From assembly GCF_003846135.1 (NCBI RefSeq), contig NZ_RHHM01000003.1:275047-339046 (forward strand): a stretch of 64,000 nt of DNA, given 5' to 3'. The notes beneath the pieces were generated by a model. The model saw only the letters and a list, made by a program, of their open reading frames with translations. It searched no databases and was not told the DNA's origin. Numbering within the stretch: the stretch's first letter is position 1; each line of letters begins with the position of its first letter. Position numbers and translations under genes: made by a program. Source of the DNA: Erwinia psidii (GTDB lineage Bacteria; Pseudomonadota; Gammaproteobacteria; Enterobacterales; Enterobacteriaceae). Positions 50,145-60,292 of the stretch are shown piece after piece.

Positions 50145-50737
50145 TGTTAATTATTCGTCTGCCAACCAAAACATACTTTTTGTCTGTAAAAGCGACAGAA
50201 GCTGTAACACATACCGTTCACTGGTTGCGGCGGTATGAGTATGACCTTGCGGGTAATAAACCGGATGCGCCGTTTTTCGCAATGCGGCAGAGCGCTGTTA
50301 TCAGAAAAACAAATCACCCGGAGGACTATTTTTTCCCTGCTGAAGTCATGCTGGCAATATTTCTCCAGAAGTACAGGCCGCTGAATACACCGGAAATACA
50401 TGATACCGTGCCTTGATGGATATTATCAGCAACCGGGGCTGTGCATTGAAGAAGAAAGACTTAACCGATTTGATTTAAGTTGAAATAGTAAGAGGTGGCG
50501 AGCGGTTTTGTGTTTCTGTCACGGCTTACGGTGAAGCCGTTCTGTAGCGGACGAATGCAAAAGGTGTTCGTGGGTGGCAAATGTTATTCGGAAACAGGGG
50601 TAAGCGTCCCTGAAAACCGTCGGACGCAACCAAAAAGAAGATTGCGGCCTTAGGTACTGGCTGTGCGAATGGATGGAAGCCGATCTCCAGCAGGAGCGGT
50701 AGGGGTCGGTGCATGTCGAGAATGCGCCCTGACTCAT
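50145..50737. other. Stretch with no convincing gene
   Basis: Short frames occur on both strands, none with a start signal. A plus-strand frame at 50144-50416 contains RRYEYDLAGNK, which looks like an isolated RHS repeat, but nothing around supports an Rhs gene. Confidence 0.4.
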
Positions 50738-51442
50738 TTACATTTTATGCGTATTATAAAAAGACCCGTTTAACACCTCTTCGTCCAGAGCAGAGTGATC
50801 CCCTTTTAGCTCAGCGCACAGCTTCGCCATATACGTCACCAGAAAACCGGCATTGTATTCTGCAAGTCGCCGCCCTTCAGCAGTCTGCATGGTTTGCGGT
50901 AATTTCAGCAATTTTTCCTGAAAATGGTCCAACGCCCATTCTGCATCGTTTAATGGGCGCTTGCGCCCCAGCGGATCATCGCTGTTAAACAGGGAACGTC
51001 CCAGTGCGCCAGAAACATAAAATACCCGCGCCAGACCAATCGCTCCCAGAGACTCAAGGCGATCGGCATCCTGTACGATTTTAGCTTCCGTTGTTTCAGC
51101 TGGTATGCCCGCGCTGTAACTGTGAGCATGTACCGCATGCACTACAGCATCATGCTTTTCTATCGGAAAGTCAGGGAACACGTCCAACAGGACGCGGCGC
51201 GTTTCCACCGCGGCTTTGGCAGAAGCCAGATGTCTTTCAGGATGGTTTTTGGGCAGGTTGACAATGTCATGGAAATAACAGCCGGTGAGCACGACAAGCT
51301 CATCCGCAGGCATGCTTTTCAGAATTTGCTGCGCGCTGTGCCACACACGGCGAAGGTGCGAGATATCATGCGCTTTGTCATCCTGCGGCCAGTTCTCAAG
51401 CAACCAGTCTTCAAAACGTGTTTGCCAGTGAATAAGTGTCAT
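50738..51442 (-). CDS. yedJ: HD-domain phosphohydrolase YedJ
   Basis: A 234-residue HD-superfamily protein. The metal ligands are in [21 protein letters not shown] and [18 protein letters not shown]. The C-terminal [18 protein letters not shown] matches E. coli YedJ closely. The substrate is unknown, presumably a nucleotide or phosphorylated metabolite. TAAGGAGT lies before the ATG (51442). Confidence 0.92.
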   Translation of the reverse strand: MTLIHWQTRFEDWLLENWPQDDKAHDISHLRRVWHSAQQILKSMPADELVVLTGCYFHDIVNLPKNHPERHLASAKAAVETRRVLLDVFPDFPIEKHDAVVHAVHAHSYSAGIPAETTEAKIVQDADRLESLGAIGLARVFYVSGALGRSLFNSDDPLGRKRPLNDAEWALDHFQEKLLKLPQTMQTAEGRRLAEYNAGFLVTYMAKLCAELKGDHSALDEEVLNGSFYNTHKM

Positions 51443-52150
51443 GTACTACTCCTTATTATAAAAACTACCTGAAATTTCAGCGGATAACAGCAAGCCCACT
51501 CTGTTGCAGAAGACGGGCCAAGAGGTCGAAACGAGATCCACCCAATGCTTATAGCGTTAATTTTAACGAAATCACAACATATTTATTATTTTAATAACCT
51601 GCTGACGCGTGAAAACTATTTGACTAATCTGGGAGTAAACGCTTAAAAGGAATAAAACACCTATCACAGTAGGTTGTCTGCATTTTGTTGCGTCTTAAGT
51701 TAGAATTAATTTTATTGCGGTAGTGGAGAGGATTTTGCTCATGGACTAATATTAAGAGGTTTAATGATTTGTTATAGATGTAAATTATTGTAAGCAAAAT
51801 TATGTTAAATCTTTTCCTGTTTTTTAACAGGAATTCCTGATAACCACCGTAAATATTGTGTCATTTATTACCTGAATTTATAGGGTAATTGTCACTTCTG
51901 AGAAATGTAAAATCATATGCATTTATAAAAACTTTTGGTGTTCTCAACCGGGCTGCCACCCGGATTATTTTATATTGTTTTTTCTGCAGTTTTTCCCATC
52001 AGGCGTAATGGCAATAGCCAATTTTCAGGCCGCACGCACGGAAAAAACATTGTGTAAACTCTGCCATGCTCATGATGACAGGCGGGATAGTCGTTGTGGA
52101 ACAGGCTCTTAAGACTGTGCATTATTTCCATAAGTAACAGAGGTTTTAGC
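51443..52150. other. AT-rich intergenic region between yedJ and the ASCH gene
   Basis: About 700 AT-rich bases between divergently oriented genes; promoters for both are expected here. No gene or structured RNA recognised. Such AT-rich spacers are typical of H-NS-bound accessory DNA. Confidence 0.45.
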
Positions 52151-52810
52151 ATGAAAGAACGCCCGATTTTGTTTAGCAGTCAGCGGGTGCGAGCGTTGCT
52201 CTCAGGAAAACAAAGCCAAACCCGGCGCATTATGAAGTCACAGCTGCTAGGTCCTGGTTATGATAACCACGAAGGTTGTTATGGTATCGATGTAGTGAAT
52301 AATCAGTTACAGGGTCGACGTGTAATCGGCATGGGAAATCTGAGTGACCGCTGCCCTTATGGTCAGCCTGGCGATCGTCTGTGGGTCAGAGAAACCTGGC
52401 GTGGACCGGTGATCGATCAACAGGATATAGCGGAATACGAGCACACTCCCGATCGGTTTAAATCAGCGGACTACTGTCAGTATCGTGCTGACACCGGCCA
52501 GTTTTTCACTGGCGAAGATGAGCACAAATTTTTTGGCTGGCAGGCGGGTATACATATGCCTCGCTGGGCCAGCCGGATCACTTTGCAAATAAAGAATATC
52601 CGTCTGGAAAGAATTCAGGATATCAGCAAAGAGGATGTGATGGCAGAAGGTGTACAAACCGACTCGCACTTCCTGAATGATTTTTTTTCCTCACACAGCA
52701 AAGTGCCCTGTGCCAAGGATACCTATCGCCAACATTGGGCCAGGCAATACGGTGATAAGAGTTGGGAAGTGAATCCATGGGTCTGGGTAATTGAGTTCAC
52801 ACGCGTGTAG
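52151..52810 (+). CDS. ASCH-domain protein of phage type
   Basis: About 219 residues, starting MKERPILFSSQRVRALLSGK, then QTRRIMK, GDRLWVRETW, and MPRWASRITL. This is the layout of phage-encoded ASCH (PUA-like) proteins, often annotated as morphogenetic or RNA-binding. AGAGG lies 8 nt upstream of ATG 52151; earlier starts lack a site. It stands alone and AT-rich DNA precedes it, which suggests acquisition from a phage. The function is unknown; ASCH domains are thought to bind RNA. Confidence 0.78.
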   Translation: MKERPILFSSQRVRALLSGKQSQTRRIMKSQLLGPGYDNHEGCYGIDVVNNQLQGRRVIGMGNLSDRCPYGQPGDRLWVRETWRGPVIDQQDIAEYEHTPDRFKSADYCQYRADTGQFFTGEDEHKFFGWQAGIHMPRWASRITLQIKNIRLERIQDISKEDVMAEGVQTDSHFLNDFFSSHSKVPCAKDTYRQHWARQYGDKSWEVNPWVWVIEFTRV

Positions 52811-52876
52811 AACCTCTGTTTTGCTTTACCATAAGCAATAAAAGCTCTTTGCCACAGCTGGGCATGCCTGCAAAAC

Positions 52877-52911
52877 GCATTTTCGGGCGGCGGATATCCG
52901 CCCGAAAATGC
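52877..52911. terminator. Palindrome downstream of the ASCH gene
   Basis: A perfect 14-bp GC-centred stem (52877-52890 with 52898-52911) and a 7-nt loop, 67 nt after the ASCH stop. No T tract follows directly, so it may be a terminator or a REP-like palindrome. Confidence 0.5.
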
Positions 52912-53106
52912 TTCGCTCTGTCTGTGGTTTTTTTACCCTCACCCCAGAGGGCTGTCTGTCTTCTGCGCCCGCTGGCATTGGCGATGAGTGACAATATCCT
53001 CATTGGCAAAATGCTGGGCGGGTTATTCATTAAATAACGCTCAGTTGCTCACTATTCATGCGGAATGATTCAAACATAGCCATTTGAATATTATAGTATT
53101 TTAAAG

Positions 53107-53135
53107 TTGACAGTACTCAACTCTGCCGTTAATAT
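53107..53135 (+). promoter_or_regulatory. Promoter of the first tRNA-Asn
   Basis: TTGACA, 17 nt, TAATAT: a near-consensus sigma-70 promoter, 18 nt before the tRNA. Confidence 0.85.
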
Positions 53136-53153
53136 TCTCCCCGTTGAAAAAAT

Positions 53154-53229
53154 TCCTCTGTAGTTCAGTCGGTAGAACGGCGGACTGTTAATCCGTATGT
53201 CACTGGTTCGAGTCCAGTCAGAGGAGCCA
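53154..53229 (+). tRNA. tRNA-Asn(GTT), first copy
   Basis: A 76-nt tRNA. The acceptor stem TCCTCTG pairs with CAGAGGA, the anticodon loop is CTGTTAATC (anticodon GTT), the T loop is GGTTCGAGTCC, and CCA is encoded. The sequence is identical to the copy at 63702. A terminator hairpin follows. Confidence 0.98.
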
Positions 53230-53237
53230 ATTTAAGG

Positions 53238-53265
53238 AAAGCAGACGTTCACTGACGTCTGCTTT
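53238..53265 (+). terminator. Terminator of the first tRNA-Asn
   Basis: AAAGCAGACGT at 53238-53248 pairs with ACGTCTGCTTT at 53255-53265. A similar hairpin follows the second tRNA-Asn. Confidence 0.8.
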
Positions 53266-53332
53266 CTGCATTTCTATCAGTTGGTTACCCCCTTCTTCAG
53301 GTTCACCCTCGTTCACTAAAAACCACTCGAAG

Positions 53333-54481
<1,149 letters not shown>

Positions 54482-54970
54482 TCAGACAACCTCTTCAACA
54501 AGAAAATCATCCGGCACAGGTAAATCTTTGTGAATTGTTATTATTCCAGCTTTTTGCGGCGTACTGATGATCTCATCACCATTACTCAGGCGACTTCCAA
54601 CCAGTGCAATGCTGCGACCACTGGCAAAATGGCCCGCCTGACCCGCACCACTGTTTATTTTTGCCTTACTCCCGTCAGGGTAAACCACCTCATCCTGAGT
54701 CTGTACGACCTGTAGTCTTTTACCCGAAGCGACCTCAATCTCAATACCTGTCGTTGCTGTTTTAACTATGCTGCCATCACGGGTGAGAATTCCTTCAACG
54801 GCAAGACGGCAGATAGCAATAACGTGGTGATGACGCCTGAAATCTTCGTGCACAGCAACGGGCGCACATGCATCATCATTCATCACGGCCCGTCGTTGTG
54901 CCGTAAACGCTGATTGATTCATTGTTACCAGCAGTTCGGGGGGGAGTTCATTGATATATTGAGGTTCCAT
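54482..54970 (-). CDS. Protein upstream of the PAAR gene, unknown
   Basis: A 162-residue soluble protein starting MEPQYINELPPELLVTMNQS. The second half has TTGIEIEVASGKRLQVVQTQ and GAGQAGHFASGRSIALVG, a repetitive beta pattern somewhat like a PAAR-type fold. AGGGAAAGAGA precedes the ATG. It is coupled to the truncated PAAR gene. A type VI secretion accessory role is plausible from context; the family is not recognised. Confidence 0.5.
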   Translation of the reverse strand: MEPQYINELPPELLVTMNQSAFTAQRRAVMNDDACAPVAVHEDFRRHHHVIAICRLAVEGILTRDGSIVKTATTGIEIEVASGKRLQVVQTQDEVVYPDGSKAKINSGAGQAGHFASGRSIALVGSRLSNGDEIISTPQKAGIITIHKDLPVPDDFLVEEVV

Positions 54971-55541
54971 TCTCTTTCCCTGTCATTTAAAGGTTTTGGC
55001 ATCGCAAGGATACCTGGCCATAAATTTGACTTTAAAAGTGAAGTTCCCGTTACCTTGCTCAGGATCAAAAAAGTAGTTTTTCTCAGAAAATATGAAAAAA
55101 CACTTTTTTGAAAACAACTGTCTGATGAGCTGACGCTCATGTGCCGGCGCACGACTTCGCCCTGATGCAGTGGAATTGTTCATCCCGTTTACGCCGGATC
55201 ACAACAAAAAGCACGTTCTCACACAGTAGCGCCGTGGTGACTGGTCTACATTATCACGCCGCTAACAGCGGCCTGCCCCTGTTGAAAATGGATTTATCCA
55301 TAAAAAATACGGCGACAGCCGTCATAAGGTTACAGGAAAAGCATCTGAACAAAGTATTGCACAGCGCGTCATTACCATAAGCGCCGCACCCTCGACGATC
55401 CACAGTTTGAATCAAATTATGTTGACGATCCGATCGGTGCCAAAAGCGGACTAAATTCACACGCATAACACGTTGATCAGGCGTGCAGTTCGCCAGCGTC
55501 CCTTTGCGTATGAACCCTGACAGAATCATATTATTTGTCTG
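54971..55541. other. Stretch with no recognised gene
   Basis: About 570 bases with only short, motif-free frames on both strands, between the PAAR-associated gene and the dehydratase. Confidence 0.4.
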
Positions 55542-56444
55542 TCAGCCCGCAATCCCTTCAAGGGTGACCGACGCCCCACCGCAGACAATAACCAGTACAT
55601 TATCAGCAGGGTTAACCCTGATTTTTCTGTCGTAGAGGATTGACAGCGATACACCGCATGCAGGTTCAGTGAGCACGCGATGGTCATCAAGAAAGCGCCG
55701 GCAGGCACTCAGCGCTTCCGCGTCAGAAACCAGCATACTTCTGACATCCAGTTTGCTGGCCACCTCAAACGCTTTTTTGCACACCTGATTTGCGGCCAGC
55801 GTCGTAGCTATGCCGCTGACCTTATCAAGACGCACAAGCTTACCGGCTTCAAGCGAGGCGTTGAGAGAAGCCGTCCCATGAGTTTCAACGGCGTAAAGCG
55901 GGATATCGCTCAGCTGATGTTTTTCCAGCCCCTGAGCTATGCCGGACAGCATGCTGCCGCCGCCGACGGACAGAATAACCGCATCAGGTCGTACGCCTTC
56001 GCTGATAACTTCATCCACGATTGTGCTGATGCCTTGCCACAACAGTGGATTATCGAAGGGATGCACACAGATGATTTTATCCGTCGCCAGTGACAGGGCG
56101 AAATCGTTCGCCTCACTCCACACTTTGCCATGCACAATCAACCTGGCGCCTTCCTGTTCAATAAGCTGTTTTGCTCTGACTGACGTGGTTTCCGGCACAA
56201 CCACAGTTACCGGCAACCCCAGTTTGCGACCACTGTGTGCCACCGCGATACCTGCATTACCTCCCGATGAACTGATAAATGCCATTGCTCCCTTTTCTGC
56301 GTAATAGCAGCAAATATGCCCTGCACTTCTGAGCTTAAACGACCCGGTCGGCTGAGATGATTCCATTTTAAGCCATACGTTACACCCGCAATGCTGACTT
56401 AATGGCAGTGAGTGTATAAGTGGGGTACGGATAGCTATTTCCAT
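55542..56444 (-). CDS. PLP-dependent serine/threonine dehydratase-like enzyme
   Basis: About 300 residues of fold-type II PLP enzyme. The PLP Lys is in the PTGSFKLRSAG motif, the substrate loop is SSSGGNAGIAVA, the phosphate-binding loop is SVGGGSMLSG, and the C-terminus has NVLVIVCGGASV. It resembles L-serine/L-threonine deaminases of the single-domain SDH type. AAGGAG lies 7 nt before ATG 56444, so the long in-frame upstream extension is not coding. It stands alone in an IS-rich area. A racemase or ammonia-lyase variant is possible. Confidence 0.72.
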   Translation of the reverse strand: MEIAIRTPLIHSLPLSQHCGCNVWLKMESSQPTGSFKLRSAGHICCYYAEKGAMAFISSSGGNAGIAVAHSGRKLGLPVTVVVPETTSVRAKQLIEQEGARLIVHGKVWSEANDFALSLATDKIICVHPFDNPLLWQGISTIVDEVISEGVRPDAVILSVGGGSMLSGIAQGLEKHQLSDIPLYAVETHGTASLNASLEAGKLVRLDKVSGIATTLAANQVCKKAFEVASKLDVRSMLVSDAEALSACRRFLDDHRVLTEPACGVSLSILYDRKIRVNPADNVLVIVCGGASVTLEGIAG

Positions 56445-57950
56445 GATTTTGCTCCTTATTATTCTCCCCGGTAACAGGGTGGCAGACCAAAAGAAAGATG
56501 TATTATAAGGGGTAAAAGCATAAAGGCGTGGATACAACGGCTTATAAAAAGCTTGGTTACAGTTGGGCACAGACAGGTTAACTGTGCTTCTGCTTTTTGC
56601 CCAGAGATGACCCAACCTCCGCACAATGCAGCTTATTCACATTCGGCCTCGCCGTGCACAATTTTTACTGGCCGTGTCACTGATATTTGATGACCAGGAA
56701 CAGCCAACCCGCCTTTGAATAGCAGCTAAAGTAATGGCAGGCATTATCGTATCCGACATTTCAGGGCTGAGAGCCGGACACTTTTTGGACCGCGCGATGC
56801 TTATTTAAAAAGATGCGGTGTAATAAATCCAGCGGTTGTTAGCTGTGCCCGTTACCCCGATAGCGTTTTATGGTGCGATATACGCTCTGGCGAAACGACT
56901 ATTCTCCCTACATATAAGCCTGCATACCCCCCTGTTAAAGTTTTAAGAATCAGCAAGCGGTTATTATCAATAACCACGATACGATGCTTCACGTTTTTTA
57001 TCTTCACACCTGACGAGCTCTGATAAGACATCTGTAGCGCGGAAGAAAATTTTTGGCTGTTTTTTTTAATTTTTACACCATTAAAATTTAAGCGACTATA
57101 TTGGGTGATCAACAAATTGTATTTTCAATCCAAAGATCTACTCCACCTGCAATAAATGTAATTGCGCTCACCTTTTTTACTGACTCTGGAAACTGGCTGT
57201 TTGTAATACCGCCACAGATCCATACCCGACAGGAAAGGTTCTTTCCAGAAATTCGTGCATTCGTATTATTTGTTCTGCGTCAGATTGATTCTGCTGCTTG
57301 TTGCGACAGGGAGAATGACCGGATGATTTGGAAAGAAAAACCAGGGACCACGGGCACAGCGCGTTATGGCAATGTTAGTGAATCTGTAGCCGTTCAGGCA
57401 CTCAGTTTTCCATGGTTTGTCTGACGTCTGAAACTCTGCCGTTTTTGTACTGATGGCATTTGTCGAGGCAAAGGTTGAACTGGCCCGGGAAATCAATGGC
57501 TGTTGCTTTCATAGTCAGGTGGCGGTCAGTGTCTTTGATCTGCTGAGCGTGCCCTGTATGTTGTTCTTCGTCGTCATTATCGAACAGGATCCTGCTCATC
57601 TGCCATGCGCCGATCGTTCTTACCTGCCAACGCCCTACATGATAAGGATACGGTAGTTAATCAACTCCTAATGGTTCCATGGCCAACACGAACAGCATCA
57701 GGCACAGATCCCGGTATGCCCCGGAATCTGTGCCATTGCGGTTTTGATGGATTCTGCCATCTCTTCATCAGTACCATTGTCAAAGCAACGTCCAGCAGTA
57801 CGCTTGTTGGCAGAGGGTCCTTCATCATTTCAGAGATTGCTTTTTCTGAACAGTCCACATTGTTACGTTAAGTGTTATCGCCGCCCCGGTAGTACATGTC
57901 ATAACTCGCCACGGGTTTAACAGATGCTTCAGAGTCGCTTAAGATGGCCT
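56445..57950. other. Degraded region without an intact gene
   Basis: About 1.5 kb. A minus-strand piece near 57680-57860 (KAISEMMKDPLPTSVLLDV, then with a frameshift NGTDEEMAESIKTAMAQI) looks like the remains of a small acidic protein of unknown family. Other frames show nothing recognisable. Confidence 0.4.
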
Positions 57951-57959
57951 AAAATAGCT

Positions 57960-58205
57960 GCCTATAAGCAGTAGGCGTTATCCAGAAGATCTTAAAATCG
58001 AAGCGGTCAGGAGGCTATCGATCGCGGCCATTCTGTTTCCAGCGTAACAACGCGTCCTGATATCCCCCCACGGCTTTAAGCCTGAATACAGCACTACAGC
58101 CCGGACTCTTCCACCAGGATAGCCCGGTCAGATGCAAAGGCTCAGATCCGCCTGTTCCACAAGGAGCTGAAGCGGGTTAATGACAAAAGTGGCATATTAA
58201 AAAAC
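57960..58205 (+). pseudogene. IS3-type OrfA relic
   Basis: The plus strand reads RYPEDLKIEAV, then, after frameshifts and a stop, QIRLFHKELKRVNDKSGILK. These match the start and end of IS3-family OrfA proteins. Non-functional. Confidence 0.55.
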
Positions 58206-58207
58206 GT

Positions 58208-58440
58208 TGTATATTTAATCTGTCAATGCAACATACCTGGCAATAATCTTTTCAGATGTTTCGAATGTCAGTATCTTTTCCGCCCCGTTATTGAGTTCGG
58301 CTGCAACCCGATCCTGCTCCTGCTGGATATGTTGGACAGGGCATATCTTTTCAGGAAGGAATTGCCTGATTTCGGCAGGCAAGCGGAGGCGTTTTGCCGT
58401 GAGAGCCCGATTCACAGAGACAGCATCTTTTCCCTTCATG
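58208..58440 (-). pseudogene. IS30-family relic with deleted core
   Basis: An IS30-type end (TGTATATTTAATCTGTCAAT at 58208) is followed on the minus strand by KGKDAVSVNRALTAK joined directly to EKICPVQHIQQEQDRVAAEL. The catalytic middle is deleted. It is related to the element at 48566-49617. Confidence 0.7.
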
Positions 58441-58853
58441 CACGTCTGGTTTTTTTACAGGCTGTGGTTCAAAGGCGTTTTCTCTGTCGCGTGACGTACT
58501 GATTTCAGTCTCGTCATCGTCGCACGGTCACCTTGTTAACGGGCAGTATTACGGGTGTTGGCGCTTTTTGGGGCATGTTTTTCGTGTCAGATGTGGTCTG
58601 TCAACGCGGCATTGCGATGTTCTTTTTGTCATTCAGAACGCTTCCCCCTATTTTCCAATGAGCTGATATAATCCCCATTTGGCATCAGCTTACTGGCTTA
58701 AAAAACTGGATTTGTTACCACTACTGGCTATCTTTGTCGCAGGGAATTAACGACAATTCGACCCAAGAGTGACAGCCAGCGGCGTACAGGCCAGTCTGAT
58801 GACCGTCATCCCCCTCAAGTTAGCGGCTTATTGACTCTTTTTCGGGCATTAAC

Positions 58854-59990
58854 ATGAATGAAAAATTATCCACACGCATTGTCTTTTTTATCGCGGGTAT
58901 AGTGACAGCAACCTGGGCGGTCATTGTTCCCTTTGCAAAGATGAATACCGGCGTCAATGAAGCCTTGCTGGGTACACTGTTACTCTGTCTGGGCTTTGGG
59001 GCCATTATCGCCATGCCGTTAACCGGTCCCCTGACTTCACGATGGGGCTGTCGAAGCGTTATCGCCGTTGCGATCGGCATTATCATCATCTCCGTTCCCT
59101 TTCTGGCAGTTATCACCAGCCCCGTACTGCTGGCACTCAGCCTGTTGGTTTTTGGTGTGGGCGTCGGCATCACTGACTGTGCGATGAATATTCAGGCAAT
59201 ACTGGTTGAAAAATCATCGGAAAAACCTGTGATGTCGGGATTTCACGGCATGTTCAGCGTGGGCGGCATCGCAGGTGCCGGAATGATGACAGGATTCATG
59301 AGCAGTGGACTCAATGTTGTTACCGCAACACTCATTGTCATCTGCCTCGTTTTGCTGCTGCTGGTGCTCAGTTATAAAGGTCTACTGCCTTATGCAAACC
59401 CGACGGAGGGACCTGCATTTGCCATACCAAAGGGGACCGTGCTGGTTGTTGGCCTGGTTTGTTTCATTTTTTTTATGGCAGAAGGCACCGTGCTGGACTG
59501 GAGTGCGCTGTATCTGGTAGAAAGCCGCCATCTTCCTGATACGCTGGGGGGCCTTGGATTTGCTGCCTTTGCCACCGCAATGACCGCAGGCAGGCTCAGT
59601 GGCGACTGGATCGTGGCGAAATATGGCGCGCTGCAAGTGGTGATGGCAGGAAGTATAACGGCGGTGGCGGGTTTCATCATGGTGATTAACAGCCATATGC
59701 TCTCCGTGGTGCTCGCGGGCTATCTGTTAATCGGCCTCGGCTGTGCCAATGTGGTGCCAGTGATGTTTACGCAGATTGGTAAGCAAACCAGCATGCCTCA
59801 GATGGTGGCTGTCCCTGCCGTCACTACCTTAGGCTACGTTGGTGTGTTAGCGGGTCCTGCGTTAATTGGCTATATCGCCCACCACAGTACCATTGCCGAT
59901 GGCTTTATTTTTGTGACCGGGCTGATTATGCTTGCCGCATTTCTGTCATTTCGCATCAGAAACCTGCTTAAATCGGCTGCGCGGAGCTGA
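58854..59990 (+). CDS. MFS transporter
   Basis: A 378-residue protein with about 12 membrane helices. The first loop carries GPLTSRWGCRSV, a degenerate MFS motif A, and an acidic GITDCAMNIQAILVE stretch follows. The C-terminal half contains TAGRLSGDWIVAKYG. It resembles YbjJ/fucose-permease-like carriers. The substrate is not predictable. No strong Shine-Dalgarno is seen. It lies alone between IS relics and the zinc-finger operon. Confidence 0.8.
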   Translation: MNEKLSTRIVFFIAGIVTATWAVIVPFAKMNTGVNEALLGTLLLCLGFGAIIAMPLTGPLTSRWGCRSVIAVAIGIIIISVPFLAVITSPVLLALSLLVFGVGVGITDCAMNIQAILVEKSSEKPVMSGFHGMFSVGGIAGAGMMTGFMSSGLNVVTATLIVICLVLLLLVLSYKGLLPYANPTEGPAFAIPKGTVLVVGLVCFIFFMAEGTVLDWSALYLVESRHLPDTLGGLGFAAFATAMTAGRLSGDWIVAKYGALQVVMAGSITAVAGFIMVINSHMLSVVLAGYLLIGLGCANVVPVMFTQIGKQTSMPQMVAVPAVTTLGYVGVLAGPALIGYIAHHSTIADGFIFVTGLIMLAAFLSFRIRNLLKSAARS

Positions 59991-60106
59991 CAAGGCGTTG
60001 CCCGATGGTGGCAGCAATATACCAGTGCTTATCACGCTCAAGTGATGCCGGGCAGGACGCCGCTGCCCGGCATAGCCTCTGTCAACGGAGCATCTGTTGC
60101 CGTGCG

Positions 60107-60292
60107 TCAGTAAGATCCGGCGCCCCAGCATTTAAAACAGATTTGCTCCGCCACGCCATCACCATAGCAAGTGTGACATTGCCCATGATGATTATCTTCT
60201 GTCGGCTCACGTCCTGTTCCCGCACAATTTTCACATTCATACTCTGCAATGCCCTCGCCGCGACAAATCGGGCAAACCACTGAGTCACACAT
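60107..60292 (-). CDS. DnaJ-type zinc-finger miniprotein
   Basis: A 61-residue protein composed almost entirely of four CxxCxGxG units (CPICRGEG, CENCAGTG, CHTCYGDG, CFKCWGAG), the pattern of the DnaJ Cys-rich domain, which binds two zinc ions. There is no J domain. AGGAG lies 7 nt before ATG 60292. The start overlaps the end of the 475-residue gene by 8 nt, so translation is coupled. A role as a chaperone-like or redox partner of that protein is inference. Confidence 0.8.
   Translation of the reverse strand: MCDSVVCPICRGEGIAEYECENCAGTGREPTEDNHHGQCHTCYGDGVAEQICFKCWGAGSY

Larger units (their letters stand above)
53154..53332 (+). repeat. tRNA-Asn direct repeat, copy 1
   Basis: About 179 bp: the tRNA, its terminator and a less conserved tail ending GTTCACTAAAAACCACTCGAA. 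The matching copy is at 63702-63880 in the same orientation, about 10.5 kb away. Confidence 0.85.

Noticed and set aside
50144..50416. RHS-repeat-like motif YEYDLAGN
   Set aside because: A single repeat without neighbours or a start signal; more likely chance or very old debris.
57661..57858. Small minus-strand protein fragment
   Set aside because: Only readable with a frameshift and the family could not be named, so it is mentioned only within the degraded region.
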